64,000 bases of DNA from Pelargonium tetragonum (lineage: Eukaryota > Streptophyta > Magnoliopsida > Geraniales > Geraniaceae), in assembly GCA_036897445.1 (NCBI GenBank), contig JAYMTL010000001.1, positions 1 to 64,000 on the forward strand. The letters run 5' to 3'. Every line of letters begins with the position of its first letter. Within the stretch, counting starts at the first letter, position 1. Under the pieces are notes generated by a model. The model was given only the letters and a program-made list of their open reading frames with translations. It searched no databases and was not told where the DNA came from. The position numbers and the translations under genes were made by a program. Positions 40,106 through 51,339 of the stretch are shown here, one piece after another.

Positions 40106-40710
40106 CTTAGAAGCAATTATTTGACTCCTAGTCTAGGGAGAATCCCTTTACTTGTCGAATAGCTGACAGAATACTAACTAGTGCTTGTGGATAGCAAACT
40201 AAAATAGCTAATACAGAGGTCAAATCCTCTATCAAAGTCAAACCCTTGCTAACAAAATAGTTAAAACGAAGGTAATTAATTCCTCATAGAAGAAGCTCCT
40301 GAATTGGCAAATAGCCGCAAAATCCCCAAGGAAATCCTCATAGAAGATATAGAATTGGCAGCTTTTATACTTTAAAACTAAAGGTGCGAAGCCCTAAATT
40401 TTTCTAGGTTTCTTAATCGCTTAAAAATCTTTACCTCGGTTAATATAAACTAGACCTGAAAACTGGAATGCAATAAATAACTAAAACTTCAACTCATTAT
40501 TACTATCCGGAACCGGAAATCCGGGGCACTAATAAAAAAGTTAGTATAAAAAAATGACTAGGGAAAGCAATATAGACTCATGCAATACTATCACTTCATA
40601 AGAAGTCAAACCTTAAGCTACAAGAATACAAAATTCATAGCAACACTGTTATCCTTTATTGTACCCGAATACAAGACCAAAACAATCTGTTTATGTTACG
40701 GGCTTACACA

Positions 40711-40753
40711 GCTAAGATACTAAAGAATTTAAGCTTCTCCTTTAGCTTGTCAA
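40711..40753 (+). repeat. two-part repeat block, copy 1
   Basis: GCTAAGATACTAAAGAAT and TCTCCTTTAGCTTGTCAA are exact in 46603-46651, with slightly different spacers, and CTTAGATC follows in both. Two exact 18-mers in the same order show real common descent. Confidence 0.85.
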
Positions 40754-40808
40754 GACTACTTAGACTTAGATCGGATAGACTCTTTACACCTTTGCTTATA
40801 GATCAGTT

Positions 40809-40855
40809 CTCCTCCTAAGCGCTTTCCTAGTTCTTTAGCAGGCTTTCCCTCAATA
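40809..40855 (+). repeat. CTCCTAAG...TTTCCTAG...GCTTT block, copy 1
   Basis: Shares CTCCTAAG, TTTCCTA and a following GCTTTNCC with 44521-44592 and 50700-50763. The word GATCAGTTCTCC just before it (40801-40812) recurs at 44305-44316. Confidence 0.55.
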
Positions 40856-41650
40856 CAATTGCTAAACCCAGAACGCTGGCAATACATTTTCTCCTTTACT
40901 AAACGGGAACTCATTTTAGCTTAGAATCAATTCCTTATAGCTGCACTGAAAGAGCTGTCTTTCTTACAAGCAAGGAGGATTTAGAGGAATCCATTAGGAA
41001 TGGTACAACTTACCAGCTCAATTGGCAGGTTCGGGAAATCCATAAACAAGAAATTTGACTCTTATTCTTATAAAGATAAAATCAGCACGAGAAATAGCTA
41101 CATCTGGTTTATGTCTAATACTTTACTGGCTTACAAGCTACTTTGATTTGAAGTCCTGTCTATCCGCTTAGATCGGAATCAAGATAAACTAGCCTTTACT
41201 GTCAATAAATAGAGAGTATCTGCTTAAAGCCTATTGACCTCCCCTTGGGTAAGGAATCTCCTACTACTTCAGAAAGCTTGCTTTAGACTTCCAGACTAGA
41301 ATTACTTATTATCCAGGAATAAGATTAAGAAGGAACTTTCCTAAAACAAATCCATTAAGCACTCGGTTTTACAGCTCCATTAGACATAAAAGAGTCCCGT
41401 GTAAGCTCATAAGCTGTGTCTATCATAAACTCGAATACTAATTCTATACAATTCCCGGAAGGAAGATCTTTCCATTAGCTCAGCAAACAACAACAAGAAT
41501 TTAGAGAGCTCTTTCCTAAAGAGTTACTACTAAGTAAGATGGATTGGTTCTAAAGAAAGCTACAATTCCTAAACGTCTAAGATTAAGAACCTAAACGGGA
41601 AAGTGCTTGAACCTCAAAAAGGGTCCCCGGTGGAAAGGAAAATGGAGCTC

Positions 41651-41683
41651 GAGCCTGTTCATTAAACTTCTTGTTAAAGCAAC
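41651..41683 (+). repeat. 33-bp conserved block, copy 1
   Basis: GAGCCTGTTCATTAAAC, seven free bases, then TAAAGCAAC; the same layout and spacing recur at 53214-53246. TGTTC followed by ATTAAA recalls the LSU rRNA stretch TGTTCGCCNATTAAAG near the peptidyl-transferase centre, but the neighbouring LSU bases are missing, so this is only a hint. Confidence 0.75.
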
Positions 41684-43400
41684 TAGACAGATGAAAGCAC
41701 TCACAATAAGAATGAAGTAACCCTAAGGTAAGGATAGGAGAACTCTTGCTCTATGTAGTTTATCGTTTTAGAGGCAAGTTTACTTGGAGATTAATATCTT
41801 CAGTTAAGCTGGGTTATTGGAGATTTATTAGAGTCAATCTTTCCTATGTTTACATACAATCTACCTTCTAACTAACAGGATAGTACATTCGAAATCTTTC
41901 CCTTTTTAAATTGATAATATTAGGAGAAATCCCAATGTAAATACTTTCAAGAAATGATAAATAAAATGATTTCCGAAGAAGAAAGAAACTAAACCAAACA
42001 TACCTAACTATAAAATCTTCCTTGTTAGTGCCTCGGTCTTAAGGAGTTGTACATTTAACCAAGAAAATGTAGTCCCTGCTTTAGACCTCAGCCCTTAAGT
42101 TTAGAATTCCTTTTTTTAATCTTTTATCTACTTACTTTCACAACTCTTTTTTAAATTTCCTCAGAGCTAGCATAAGACCCTTCCTTCAGTTCAGAAGCCC
42201 GTATAGTTTTAGAACACCTTACACTATAACAACAGCAAAAGCAGAATACAAATGACTTCGGCTTGACTCTAATCCCTAAAATCAAAATCTTTCTTAACTA
42301 TCCAGAACCTAAACTTATACTAAACTAAACAGCTTTATTAGACTCCTTTTTTGAAATATCTTTAAACCAGTAAAACCCCTCCATTGTAAAAGACAAAAAG
42401 GAACCTCTTTTTACTTACTGGCGCTGGAAATTCATTGCTTAAAAGCTTAAATCGGAAACATGAAAAAAATAAAGGAACATAAATGACTTACTTCACTTGC
42501 TTTAAACTTTCTTAGAAATTCTTAAAAAAACTCTCCTTATAGCTGTAACCAGTGTTCTCTTTGTTCTCCGTAGCTAAGCTATTAGTGAGGAGCTAGTCAT
42601 AGTTCGTTTAGTAATAGTTCTTTATAGTATTATAGATATACGACCTTACACGATTAGTATAGAGGGGAGACTTAATAGGAGTTTAGGTTCTTTATTTAAG
42701 CTTGTTCTTGTACCTTGTATTTGTATTACTTTAAGTTAAGGGAATATTCCTATAGTCCTATGCTTTTATCGAAAAATGAGGAGTATGCCTTAGAAGTATA
42801 GTGAATACATCCATTTTACCGACCCAGAACATTGAATAGGGATAATTTCTATTCAGAATAGCCTTAATATTGCCAGTTAGGATATTTATTTGAATTTTAG
42901 AACTCATAAAACCTTATCTTTCTTATAGTTCCAATTCTTTTAACCTGTTAATAATCCTTAAGCCTTTTAAATACTATAGAATCTTGTAAACTCCTTCATG
43001 AGAAAGACTAAAGAAAAAAAAGGAATCCACATTCAATATTCAATAGAATAACACCAAAGTTAATACCTAAAAAAATCTTACTTTGCTAGTTAGGATAACC
43101 CTTATTATTTATCGAGATAAGATCCTAAACCTGGGTACACAGAAATTCCATATTGATGATACCTTTTCAGAAAACCCAAAGAATCTGTAATCATTAGCTA
43201 CACAAATCCTAAAGCTACAAAGGATTAGAGTCCCTCGAAATTCCGTGTGATATATTTTATTTAAAGTAACCCTCATCAAAAATCCCAAAGACTTGTTAGT
43301 TAAAGCTACAAAGCAGAAAGCACTCACAACAAATAAATATAGGTATTACCGGTTAACTTTACAAGGAAAACTTTCATTAAAGATACTGACTTTACTTTGA

Positions 43401-43520
43401 AAGTAACCTTTATCAATAAGAGATAGAATAAAGGACTATAAAAAGAAATGTACACCTCCTAGCAGCTCTAATACGTAGGAACTGCTTGTGTTGTGAACAG
43501 AATTCCAATTGTTCAGTTGA
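43401..43520 (+). repeat. diverged duplication of about 120 bp, copy 1
   Basis: ATCAATAAGAGA (43412) and GTGTTGTGAACAGAATTCC (43488-43506) recur in order at 45039 and 45133, with further partly matching words between and around (AGGACTA, CTCCT, GGAACT, GTTGAA). Indels make the second copy longer, about 180 bp. Confidence 0.7.
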
Positions 43521-43632
43521 ATCGAGTAAAACATGGACTACTTTAATTAATAGAGTTCCCTGAAATACGAAATACAAAGAATTCTCAAACCAAGAATAGA
43601 ACTAAGACTCGGATTTGAATAGGAATCTAAGA

Positions 43633-43648
43633 TAGAATCTGTTATCCC
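43633..43648 (-). repeat. GGGATAACAG-type block, copy 1
   Basis: On the + strand TAGAATCTGTTATCCC; the copy at 47590-47607 has the same bases plus two inserted ones, and 46724-46737 is a weaker relative. On the - strand it reads GGGATAACAG, a conserved LSU rRNA word. See 47590-47608. Confidence 0.4.
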
Positions 43649-43862
43649 AAATTACCAAAAGGAATACAAAAGATAATACTCCTTTAGAATCTTTAACACC
43701 TAGGAATATAAAAATACCTAATAAACAACTAAACAGGTACTATAAAGAATAAGAATCTTGTGCACTCCTTAGCAGGGTTGCTTTACCTTTACGAGAAAAG
43801 CAGAGTTCTTTATTGGGAACATAATAATAAGACTGAATCTCAAAGCTACACTAAACCTCTGA

Positions 43863-43898
43863 AATGCACTTCCCTCAAGCAATGCACTTCCCTCAAGC
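43863..43898 (+). repeat. tandem repeat, 2 x 18 bp
   Basis: AATGCACTTCCCTCAAGC occurs twice head to tail without mismatch. The unit is in frame with an open frame of 69 codons starting there, but that frame has no recognised product and the repeat is better seen as slippage. Confidence 0.9.
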
Positions 43899-44031
43899 TA
43901 AGATAAGTATGATGTATATCTTCTATAAAATGGATTCTCACACGGAAAAGGAAGATTCTTTAAGGAAAGCACTTCTTCTTGCTAAGCCTGCTACAACTCT
44001 GAATACATTAACAAACAACATTAGAACTAAG

Positions 44032-44075
44032 AGCTACAATTCCAGCTACAATATCTATAGTTACAGTTATTAATT
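44032..44075 (+). repeat. repeat block AGCTACAATTCC...TATAGTTACAGTT, copy 2
   Basis: Partner of 38641-38671 with a short insertion between the two parts; one extra base also breaks the end of the second part (TTATTAATT against TTTTAATT). Confidence 0.6.
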
Positions 44076-44497
44076 AGTAATATGATAGACAAAGACAAGC
44101 TCTTGCCTAAACCCTAAACTAAGAAATATCCGGTCTAAGTTAGAATTAGTGGATACCAAAGCTACAAGGTATAAGATTCCTTAGCTATACAGAATTACAG
44201 AATTTAGAGGTTCAATAAGTATTAGGTTTAGGAATATATACTTCAAAGGAATCTCACAAGGATCTGGTTTTCCTAAGCACTTTATTTATTCCATTAGATC
44301 AGTTCTCCATACGGATAGAGCCTACCATTAAAGTGAGAGTATTGTATCTATCTTAAACTTCTTTAATTTAAGCTTTACCAGCAATCCCAACACAACAAGG
44401 AATCCTGTTTATCCTATCCAATGAGTAAGTACAAGAAGTCAATCTAAATGTACCGGTTCAGGTAATTATTAAGCACAAGGTTTACCGTATATTCCTT

Positions 44498-44511
44498 CAT
44501 AAGCATTAGAA
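44498..44511 (+). repeat. CATAAGCATTAGAA block, copy 1
   Basis: Exact 14-mer shared with 45648-45661; TTCC lies just upstream in both. Short, but in the same neighbourhood as other shared blocks. Confidence 0.5.
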
Positions 44512-44520
44512 TCTTTCCTG

Positions 44521-44592
44521 TTCATGGCTTTACAAATATCTATGAGTACACTCCTAAGCTTTTCCTATTCCTAGCTAGCTTTACCGCATGAT
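44521..44592 (+). repeat. CTCCTAAG...TTTCCTA...GCTTTACC block, copy 2
   Basis: In order TTCATG, TATCTATGAGTACA, CTCCTAAG, TTTTCCTA, GCTTTACC and CAT. The same series occurs at 50700-50763 with different short insertions, which is strong evidence of homology despite the indels. Confidence 0.75.
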
Positions 44593-45027
44593 CGAGAAGC
44601 AATACAAAAAAACTCTTTCCTTTTACTTTATAACTTGCCTAGCTGCAGAAACTGTGCAATATCCATTACTTTAGGAAATCCCTTATTAAGAAAGATTGAT
44701 TTAACTAGAACTTACTAAACCCTAGAGGTAAATAGTACTCCCTCAACCTTTAATTAAGTAAGACTCCGCTCCTTTGTAATCATTAGCGCTTTTCTTAAAG
44801 ATATTATAGCCCTATTATATTGTATATTCTGAGCCAGCCTTCCCTTTAAACAGACCTCTTAATAAGAAATTCCTGGACTAATTAAAGTACTTTATCCGCA
44901 ATTACTTCCAACAAAGACACTCCAATATAAAAAAATCTTCAATTGAATAATCCAGATACACCTTGTACGGAATACTTATACCGGAAAACCTTTAAGGCAA
45001 CTAAGGCAAATAGACTACTGCAGTTAA

Positions 45028-45205
45028 AAGTAAGATTCATCAATAAGAGAATAATCCCAAGGACTAAATAAATGGGTAACTCTTCCAAATACTCCTCCTC
45101 TTAGCTTTTGATCTTAGCTATGGAACTTGCCCGTGTTGTGAACAGAATCCCTAAAGCAGAAACCTGAAACAGAATTCCAAAGTAAATAATCCCAATTTGA
45201 TCGGT
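45028..45205 (+). repeat. diverged duplication of about 120 bp, copy 2
   Basis: Partner of 43401-43520. After GTGTTGTGAACAGAATCC a short piece containing AGAATTCC is inserted or duplicated, then CCAATTTGATCGGTTGAA resembles CCAATTGTTCAGTTGAA of copy 1. Confidence 0.7.
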
Positions 45206-45647
45206 TGAAAGTACACATTTAGGAATATACATGACACATGCTGACATAATAAAAGAGTACTATGAGTTTAGCTACTGAAGCCTTAGAATAGTTCCCAATA
45301 AATCCTGAGCCGGCTTACAAGGTTAGAACAAAAGAGAGGATTTCAAAGGTACCTAAGAAAGATAGAATCCGTTTCCTAAAGCTGCACTTGCCACTCCTCT
45401 AATTTAGTTTAGCAACACCGGATTATAGACAACGACATTAGCTCCAAAACCTGGAATACATGAATTTCACTATCTTAAACTAGAGAATTAGATTCTGTCT
45501 CATACTCCTTACCAGCTAACCCTGATAGATCGGAATCAAGAAGAATTGCTACAACAAAGAAGACAAAGAGCACATAGTACATGAAATTAGAGTGGACTCA
45601 GTCAGCATGAGAAGGAAGTAGTAAGATTCTTAGTCAGTTCTCTTCCG

Positions 45648-45661
45648 CATAAGCATTAGAA
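45648..45661 (+). repeat. CATAAGCATTAGAA block, copy 2
   Basis: Exact partner of 44498-44511. It follows CAGTTCTCTTCC, which resembles the CAGTTCTCC words near 40803 and 44307. Confidence 0.5.
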
Positions 45662-45910
45662 ACAATTAATTCTATAACTCCTTGTCTCCTTACTAATAGG
45701 ATTAAACAGCTCATAGACCGGGTTACCACATCATACTGATACGGAATCTTCCTCTCTCTGGCAACAGCCTGCTTTTCTCCCGGGAATTCAACCTAGTCTC
45801 GTGTAAAATGCTAAATGAAATAAAGGCAAGCGGGTTCCTGCACAAAGAAATTAGTACTATAAGATCCTAAATTGACAAGTTAGGCACTCAATAAACAAAG
45901 AATCCAAACC

Positions 45911-45945
45911 AGGAATTCATTGACTCCTAAACTACTAAACTGGGA
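45911..45945 (+). repeat. third, partial copy of the 40 kb repeat
   Basis: Matches 40064-40098 (AGGAATTCATT, ACTC, TAAACTACTAAAC, GG) with about four differences in 35. A looser relative lies near 38382-38402. Confidence 0.7.
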
Positions 45946-45973
45946 AGTAAGGAATTCTCTTTCTCCTCGACCA

Positions 45974-46007
45974 GCTAAACTGATAGGCTCTCTAAGAACT
46001 TCGTACC
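45974..46007 (+). repeat. 34-bp conserved block, copy 1
   Basis: GCTAAAC, GATAG, CTCTCTAAGAA and ACTTCGT are shared in order with 49034-49068, with three or four substitutions and one single-base indel. Its G+C is above the surroundings. No family was recognised. Confidence 0.8.
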
Positions 46008-46602
46008 ATGCTTAAAAAGACAGAGTTTGCTTTAGTTTTTTCCTTATCCTTAGTTGAGCCTCATGCCTTTTAGAATAAAATTCCTCTATTCAGGACTATA
46101 TAGCGAACAAGCAACTTCTTGATCATGAGAATTACAAAAAGAAATAAGGATTGAGAACTAAACCAAACAATATCTCCGAAATTAGATAGGCTGAAGAGCT
46201 ATTACTAAGTTATTATCAAGAATCCCTTTTTTGAGTTTAACTCCTCAGTAAGCTGGTTATTTCACTCATAAAATATAGAATTTACCTTCTTCCTTTGAGA
46301 CCTTACCATACCTTAGTTTAGGAATTCCTTACACAAATATCTACTGAATTTGGGAGTACTAATTAATGGCTGGAGAGTCGAAAGCATAGCTACCCGTTAA
46401 AGTACTTCCCTATATGTTAAACCAGGTCCTCACTTGTTCAGAAGTTTGATCTTATAATCTTAAGAATCTAAATTCCTACGAAGCTACCTCGGGACTGGAA
46501 AACTGGTTAGTAAGTAGTAAGTAAATAAACAAGAATACCAAAATCTTAAACTCCAAAAGGTAACTTTTCCCTCAAGAAGAACTGCTAGTGTTAGGACAGA
46601 CT

Positions 46603-46651
46603 GCTAAGATACTAAAGAATAGAATACATTTTATCTCCTTTAGCTTGTCAA
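46603..46651 (+). repeat. two-part repeat block, copy 2
   Basis: Partner of 40711-40753; both 18-base parts are exact. Confidence 0.85.
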
Positions 46652-47589
46652 CTTAGATCAGAATGATTCTAGCTTCAAGATAAACTCCCAACAATTTTCA
46701 GAGACTGTGTTCTTTTTCTTATCAGAATCTATTATCCTAAATTCAGTAAGGACAAGCTACAATAATAGGACTAGACTAACAAGGACAACTCCTATAGATT
46801 AAGAATTAAGAGTCTCTAAAACAAAGCTTAATTACCGGAATCCAAAGCAAACTTTAACTTCCAAATTTTAGAATTGAGGTTGGAATTCCTTCCTAAAAAG
46901 AAAGAACTGGGAATCAGAACTCCTCAGAACTAAAAGCCAAGAGATTCGGAATTAATAGAGTGACTTCTAATCCCAAGGGAAACAATCCAAAAGGGAAGTA
47001 CTCTCAAGCTACAAAGAGCTGTCTTACTGTCAAAAAAAGGATGGGGAAAGCTCTCTTACTTTCTACAGTTCCGGATTCCTCTCTAAATTATGGGGAATTT
47101 CCTTAAACTCAAAAACAATTATACCTAAACAAGAAACTAGAGGAATAAACTTCCTTAACCTGCTGACCGGCTTCCAAGCAGAGGATATTTGTAGTTCAAT
47201 CAAGAGGGAATAGTGTCAATTTGTAAAGTTATCCTTTGCTTTAGCAAACCTTTAACCAGTACCATAGACATTAGAACAATTCCAATGTATCTTAAACGAA
47301 AAGGAAGAACTAAATCGGATACTAATACAACTTATTCGCTTGCTATCTATTTCCATCTCAACAAAGCTAAGAATACATAATATTCTGTCTTAGAATGTCT
47401 GCCACAGCCTGCTTGTAAACTCCTTTCTAAAAAAAAGTTACTGTTTATAAAGATTAAGAATTTATGAATCTCCTAACGCTTAAACATTTGAATATAAACA
47501 TTAGAATTAGTACATCTACAAGAAAGAATATCAATTTAGAGGTTCAATAATAAGGTTCTGGTTTATCGAGTCTACTCTCAAAAGGGAAA

Positions 47590-47608
47590 TAGAATCCCTG
47601 TTATCCCT
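47590..47608 (-). ncRNA. GGGATAACAGG block, possible LSU rRNA fragment, weak
   Basis: The - strand reads AGGGATAACAGG, which equals the conserved LSU rRNA word in domain V (CAGGGATAACAGGCTGAT in E. coli). The bases after it (GATTCTATTT) do not continue the LSU sequence. Relatives at 43633-43648 and 46724-46737 show that this is part of a small repeat family whose shared part includes AGAATC on the + strand, so the LSU match may be a by-product. Confidence 0.15.
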
Positions 47609-49033
47609 TTACCGTCATCAGTGAATAGTTCCCATATATAATATGCCATTAGACATGAAATGAGAGTCCTCTATTCTTCGGATAAGTACTTTGCTTTCCT
47701 AGCTTTTCCTAAAACAAAGAAGAGAATTATCTGGTTTCTGTTAACCTTTGCCAGCTTACTTACAAGTTACAAGGAATCTCAGAAGAAAGAAGAATAGCTT
47801 TAGACTTGCTCACAGAATACAAAGACCTGGAAATGAAATTCATTAAGTTGGTAGTGTATAAGCTATAGTAAACCTGGCAATACATGAACATCATAAGAAG
47901 GAAAGTAGAACCCGTCGATCTGTCCTATCTTTATCTTGTCTTACTCTTTTGCTTGGATGATAGGAAACTTACCTATTCAGATTTAGGATTCTCAGGGTAC
48001 ATCTATATACTATAGAGTTCTGGTGCTAAGTCTTCCTAATTATATATACCCAGTACCAAATTAGTAAAGAAAGGAAAGAGACTCGTAATTATCTATTGAG
48101 GTTCCTATCTCGTTAAAGCTGAAACTCTCTAACTTCACTTGAGCTTAATCCTAAAAGTGCCAAAGAAACTAAACTAAATAAACAACCGGTAAACTCTAAG
48201 AAATTAAGAAATTCTGGGATTAGTACTACTAGGAAAAACCCTTTTCAGTAAAATTCCAATAAGGACTTATGATTATGAATACAACTAAACCGAACAATAT
48301 CAAAGTTCTTATCTGAAATGCCTTGACCGACCACCGACCTTTCTCTTCTTATTAAATTCCTTTCATAAACATAGCCCATCCGCTATTGACTTCGATTCTT
48401 TATACTTGGTTACGAGCTAGACTTTTACTCAGAATTCTGTAGCTTACTCTGTAGCTCACTCTTAATTATTCCTCAGAAATTTACATAGAAGAATAAATGA
48501 CAATAAAGGGACTCCTCCGAAAATGACAAGGAACCCTCTCTTGTGAACTAGACTTCTTCATAATAAGATTAAAACTACACTTCTATTTCTTACCTTCAAA
48601 TTACCCAGAATCAGAAACTTAGAAAACTAAGGAAAACAAGATAAAAGCTTACTTTCTTTGTATTGACTTAACTTCTTCTTCAGGGCTGGGATAGGAGTCT
48701 TTGCTGCTAGACCTAGGAACTAGACTGTAGCTATATGGGCGTATGGACTAGACTTTATTATCTTTGTATTTATACTTAGTTAGAGTTGCAGGATAAGATA
48801 CAATAAGGAGATACCTGTCTTGTAAGCTACTCTATTGCTCTTATGGATATTCGTATAGTACAAACTTACACACTTAAAAGACCAGAATTGACTTACAACT
48901 TAGAAATTCTTTAAGCTTCAATATTCTTTGTATTCAACCCTTTGCTAAACACACCCTATACAGTCCCCAATACTCTAAATATTAAAAGCAAGTATAGCAT
49001 AAAACCAGGAATACAATACATCTAAGACTCCTT

Positions 49034-49068
49034 GCTAAACGGATAGCCTCTCTAAGAAACTTCGTCCC
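49034..49068 (+). repeat. 34-bp conserved block, copy 2
   Basis: Partner of 45974-46007. It lies within an 89-codon - strand frame (48982-49251), but the single-base indel between copies would shift any frame, so a coding role is unlikely. Confidence 0.8.
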
Positions 49069-50699
49069 TTTAGCTGCTATACACATGCATAGGGTCAGTA
49101 CACTTCTTAGCAAAAACATCGAGACTAGAATTACTTGCTTTCCCGTATATTTAGAACAAGAATTGGAATCAAGCTCTATAAGGAAAGAAGTACCTTGAAA
49201 GAATGAACCTGAACAACTAACTGGTAATAATGTACTCAACTCTAAACCCATCCATCCAGAACTTGCTATAAAGGAATTTAAACAAGATCAAGATACAAGA
49301 TAGGGAAATCCTATACTCCTCAACTCAAATAGAATCTCAGAAATACCCAGAATAAGGCTAAAACTTACTATCTATAGTTCCGGTACCTCTAATTTATAAC
49401 TCATTAGATTTAGTTTATTTGCAAATTCTAAAATCCTTGTTAATTAATAATCGCTAAGCCTTAATACTGCGGAATTCTATATTTTTTATTTTACCTATTT
49501 TGGTTCTAAGCTTAAGATTTTAAGGAATAAGTTGAAGCTTAGTATTTAGGAGCTTTTCTAGTTCTAGTAGCTCCCAGAATTATATGGGGAATACCTTTGT
49601 GCTATGCTGTTACTGACATGGGTGGAATTAGCCTTAAACTAAACCACCTATCCGAATGGAAATGGCTAACAAAGCTACAGGCAAACCCCTTAATTGAAAG
49701 CTACTCTAACTAATATAAATTCAAGAATAAAAATAAGGAGTATACTAACCCTTATCTGTAAAACATCAACTTGACAAAGAAGAAAAGGACTTTAACCCTT
49801 TGTTGAATTCCTATAAACTTACTTATTTAGATTTATAAAACCCGCAAAACTAAAATAGAGAATTGACCCAGCTGAAACTGAAAAGGAATACCGACAAATA
49901 AATGGACTCATAAAGGGTTGGGTTGAGTAATAAACCAAAAGCCCGTAGTGGTCTTGCCTATAATGAATGCAACTTTATCCGCAGTTCAGATACCATTTTA
50001 AGCTGTTGGTTACATTTAACCCAGAAACTGACGGATTTCCCCCTACTTTCATTTCTGAAATAGACCTCCTTTGGAGCCCTTAACATAGCAAATTCCTTCT
50101 ATTTACTTAGCTATTCTGGATACTAACTAAACTACTAAGCTAACATGGCATAAAGCAGCTCCCTTAATTATAGAAACCCTTGGACTTGCGCGGGAATCCT
50201 AAAGACAAATAGACGACTCTCCCACATCAATAAAATACTAATCCCAAAGCGCTAGAGAGACATGAAAACACTAACAAATACTCAGGATTATCTTATATTC
50301 ATTCGATTGAATAATCCCATCAATGCTAAAATACTACTCATTTTACCCGCTGAGATTTTCTATATTCTATTTACTCACCATTAGCTACACCAGCACAATG
50401 TCAGCCCGCTTTAGTTTCATTTAGTTTAAGCCTCTCCTTTCCTTTAGTTTAGCTGCAAACAACCTAGAATACATTATCGGATAGGTATCTACTCTCACAA
50501 AGCAACAATTCCTGTGGATTTACAAAGCCTAGAGCTACAATTCCTCAGCCGCTCCTAAGAAACAAGCTGGTAATTAAAGAGGAGTTCCTAATTTCTTAGA
50601 CTGGGTAGAATCAAAGTATAGAATAAGGGGCGATACATAAACACAAAGAATCAGAATCAATTATCCTTTGTTTACATTATACCTATTAATTAACTCCAG

Positions 50700-50763
50700 T
50701 TCATGTATCTATGCGTACAGAGCTACACCTCCTAAGTTTTCCTAGCATGCTTTACCTCATAAC
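50700..50763 (+). repeat. CTCCTAAG...TTTCCTA...GCTTTACC block, copy 3
   Basis: Partner of 44521-44592 with several small indels; it ends about 40 bp before copy 2 of the exact 40-bp repeat. Confidence 0.75.
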
Positions 50764-50799
50764 CTAATTCATAGCAGCTACAATTATCTATTAACCATT

Positions 50800-50879
50800 A
50801 GAACTAGTACTAATACAAATAGGTTTATCTGCTTTACAAAGAACTAAATCCTTCATAAACTACTAAACGAACCTCTTTT
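50800..50879 (+). repeat. direct repeat with exact 40-bp core, copy 2
   Basis: 50800-50839 is identical to 40011-40050; beyond it about 20 bases are missing relative to copy 1, after which the match resumes through TCATAAACTACTAAAC. Confidence 0.9.
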
Positions 50880-51339
50880 AAGAATGAATTCTGAGTCACC
50901 TTTCTTTCCTAAAATAGTTAAAGTTCTCCTAAATCCATTAGCAAGACAATAACTACACAGGCTTACAAGCTACACCTCGACAAATTCATACAGGAAACTC
51001 GAATGAAAGCTATGGTACATAAGGAACGACATGCACTTATTGAAATGGACAAACTGGACATAAATGCAACTCTTTTAGATAGAAAGCCTTACTAGCTTAC
51101 GAACAACTATTATAAATCTGGAATACCAAGGGCAAATATCTCCCTGGAAAATGCCAAAAACCAATTACGGGTACCAACATAGCCATAGCCGCTATACTTG
51201 TTAATGATTAAAGAACTTACTTCCAGTTTTTTCTTCACTGTGCCAGATACTCTAAAGCCCAGATACTATTAAAGAACAAACATGACATCCAGAAGGAAAG
51301 AATGAAATTCCCAAGATCCCAAGAATTATAGAAACCTTT

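Larger units (their letters stand above)
38000..51300. other. gene-free tract made of many short diverged repeats
   Basis: The + strand is rich in A and in words such as AGCTAC, GAATAC, CTACAA and ACTACTAAAC. Frames of 69-89 codons at 43109-43327 (-), 43864-44073 (+) and 48982-49251 (-) match no known family; the second begins in a tandem repeat. Many blocks of 15-60 bp recur two to four times with a few differences (listed separately), with unrelated sequence between. Stretches near 39.73-39.97, 42.56-42.80 and 48.66-48.86 kb are T/G-rich on the + strand, as if inverted relative to their surroundings. No RNA gene or mobile element was recognised. Confidence 0.5.

Noticed and set aside
40380-40400. 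AAAGGTGCGAAGCCCT, like the LSU core at 37.09 kb
   Set aside because: Lacks the diagnostic GTCCTAAGG and preceding words; too short to call a second copy.
45974-46007. - strand of the 34-bp block resembles cytosolic SSU TTCTTAGAGGGACTAT
   Set aside because: About 22 of 28 bases agree, which is expected by chance when comparing whole rRNAs with a window of this size, and the surrounding SSU sequence is absent.
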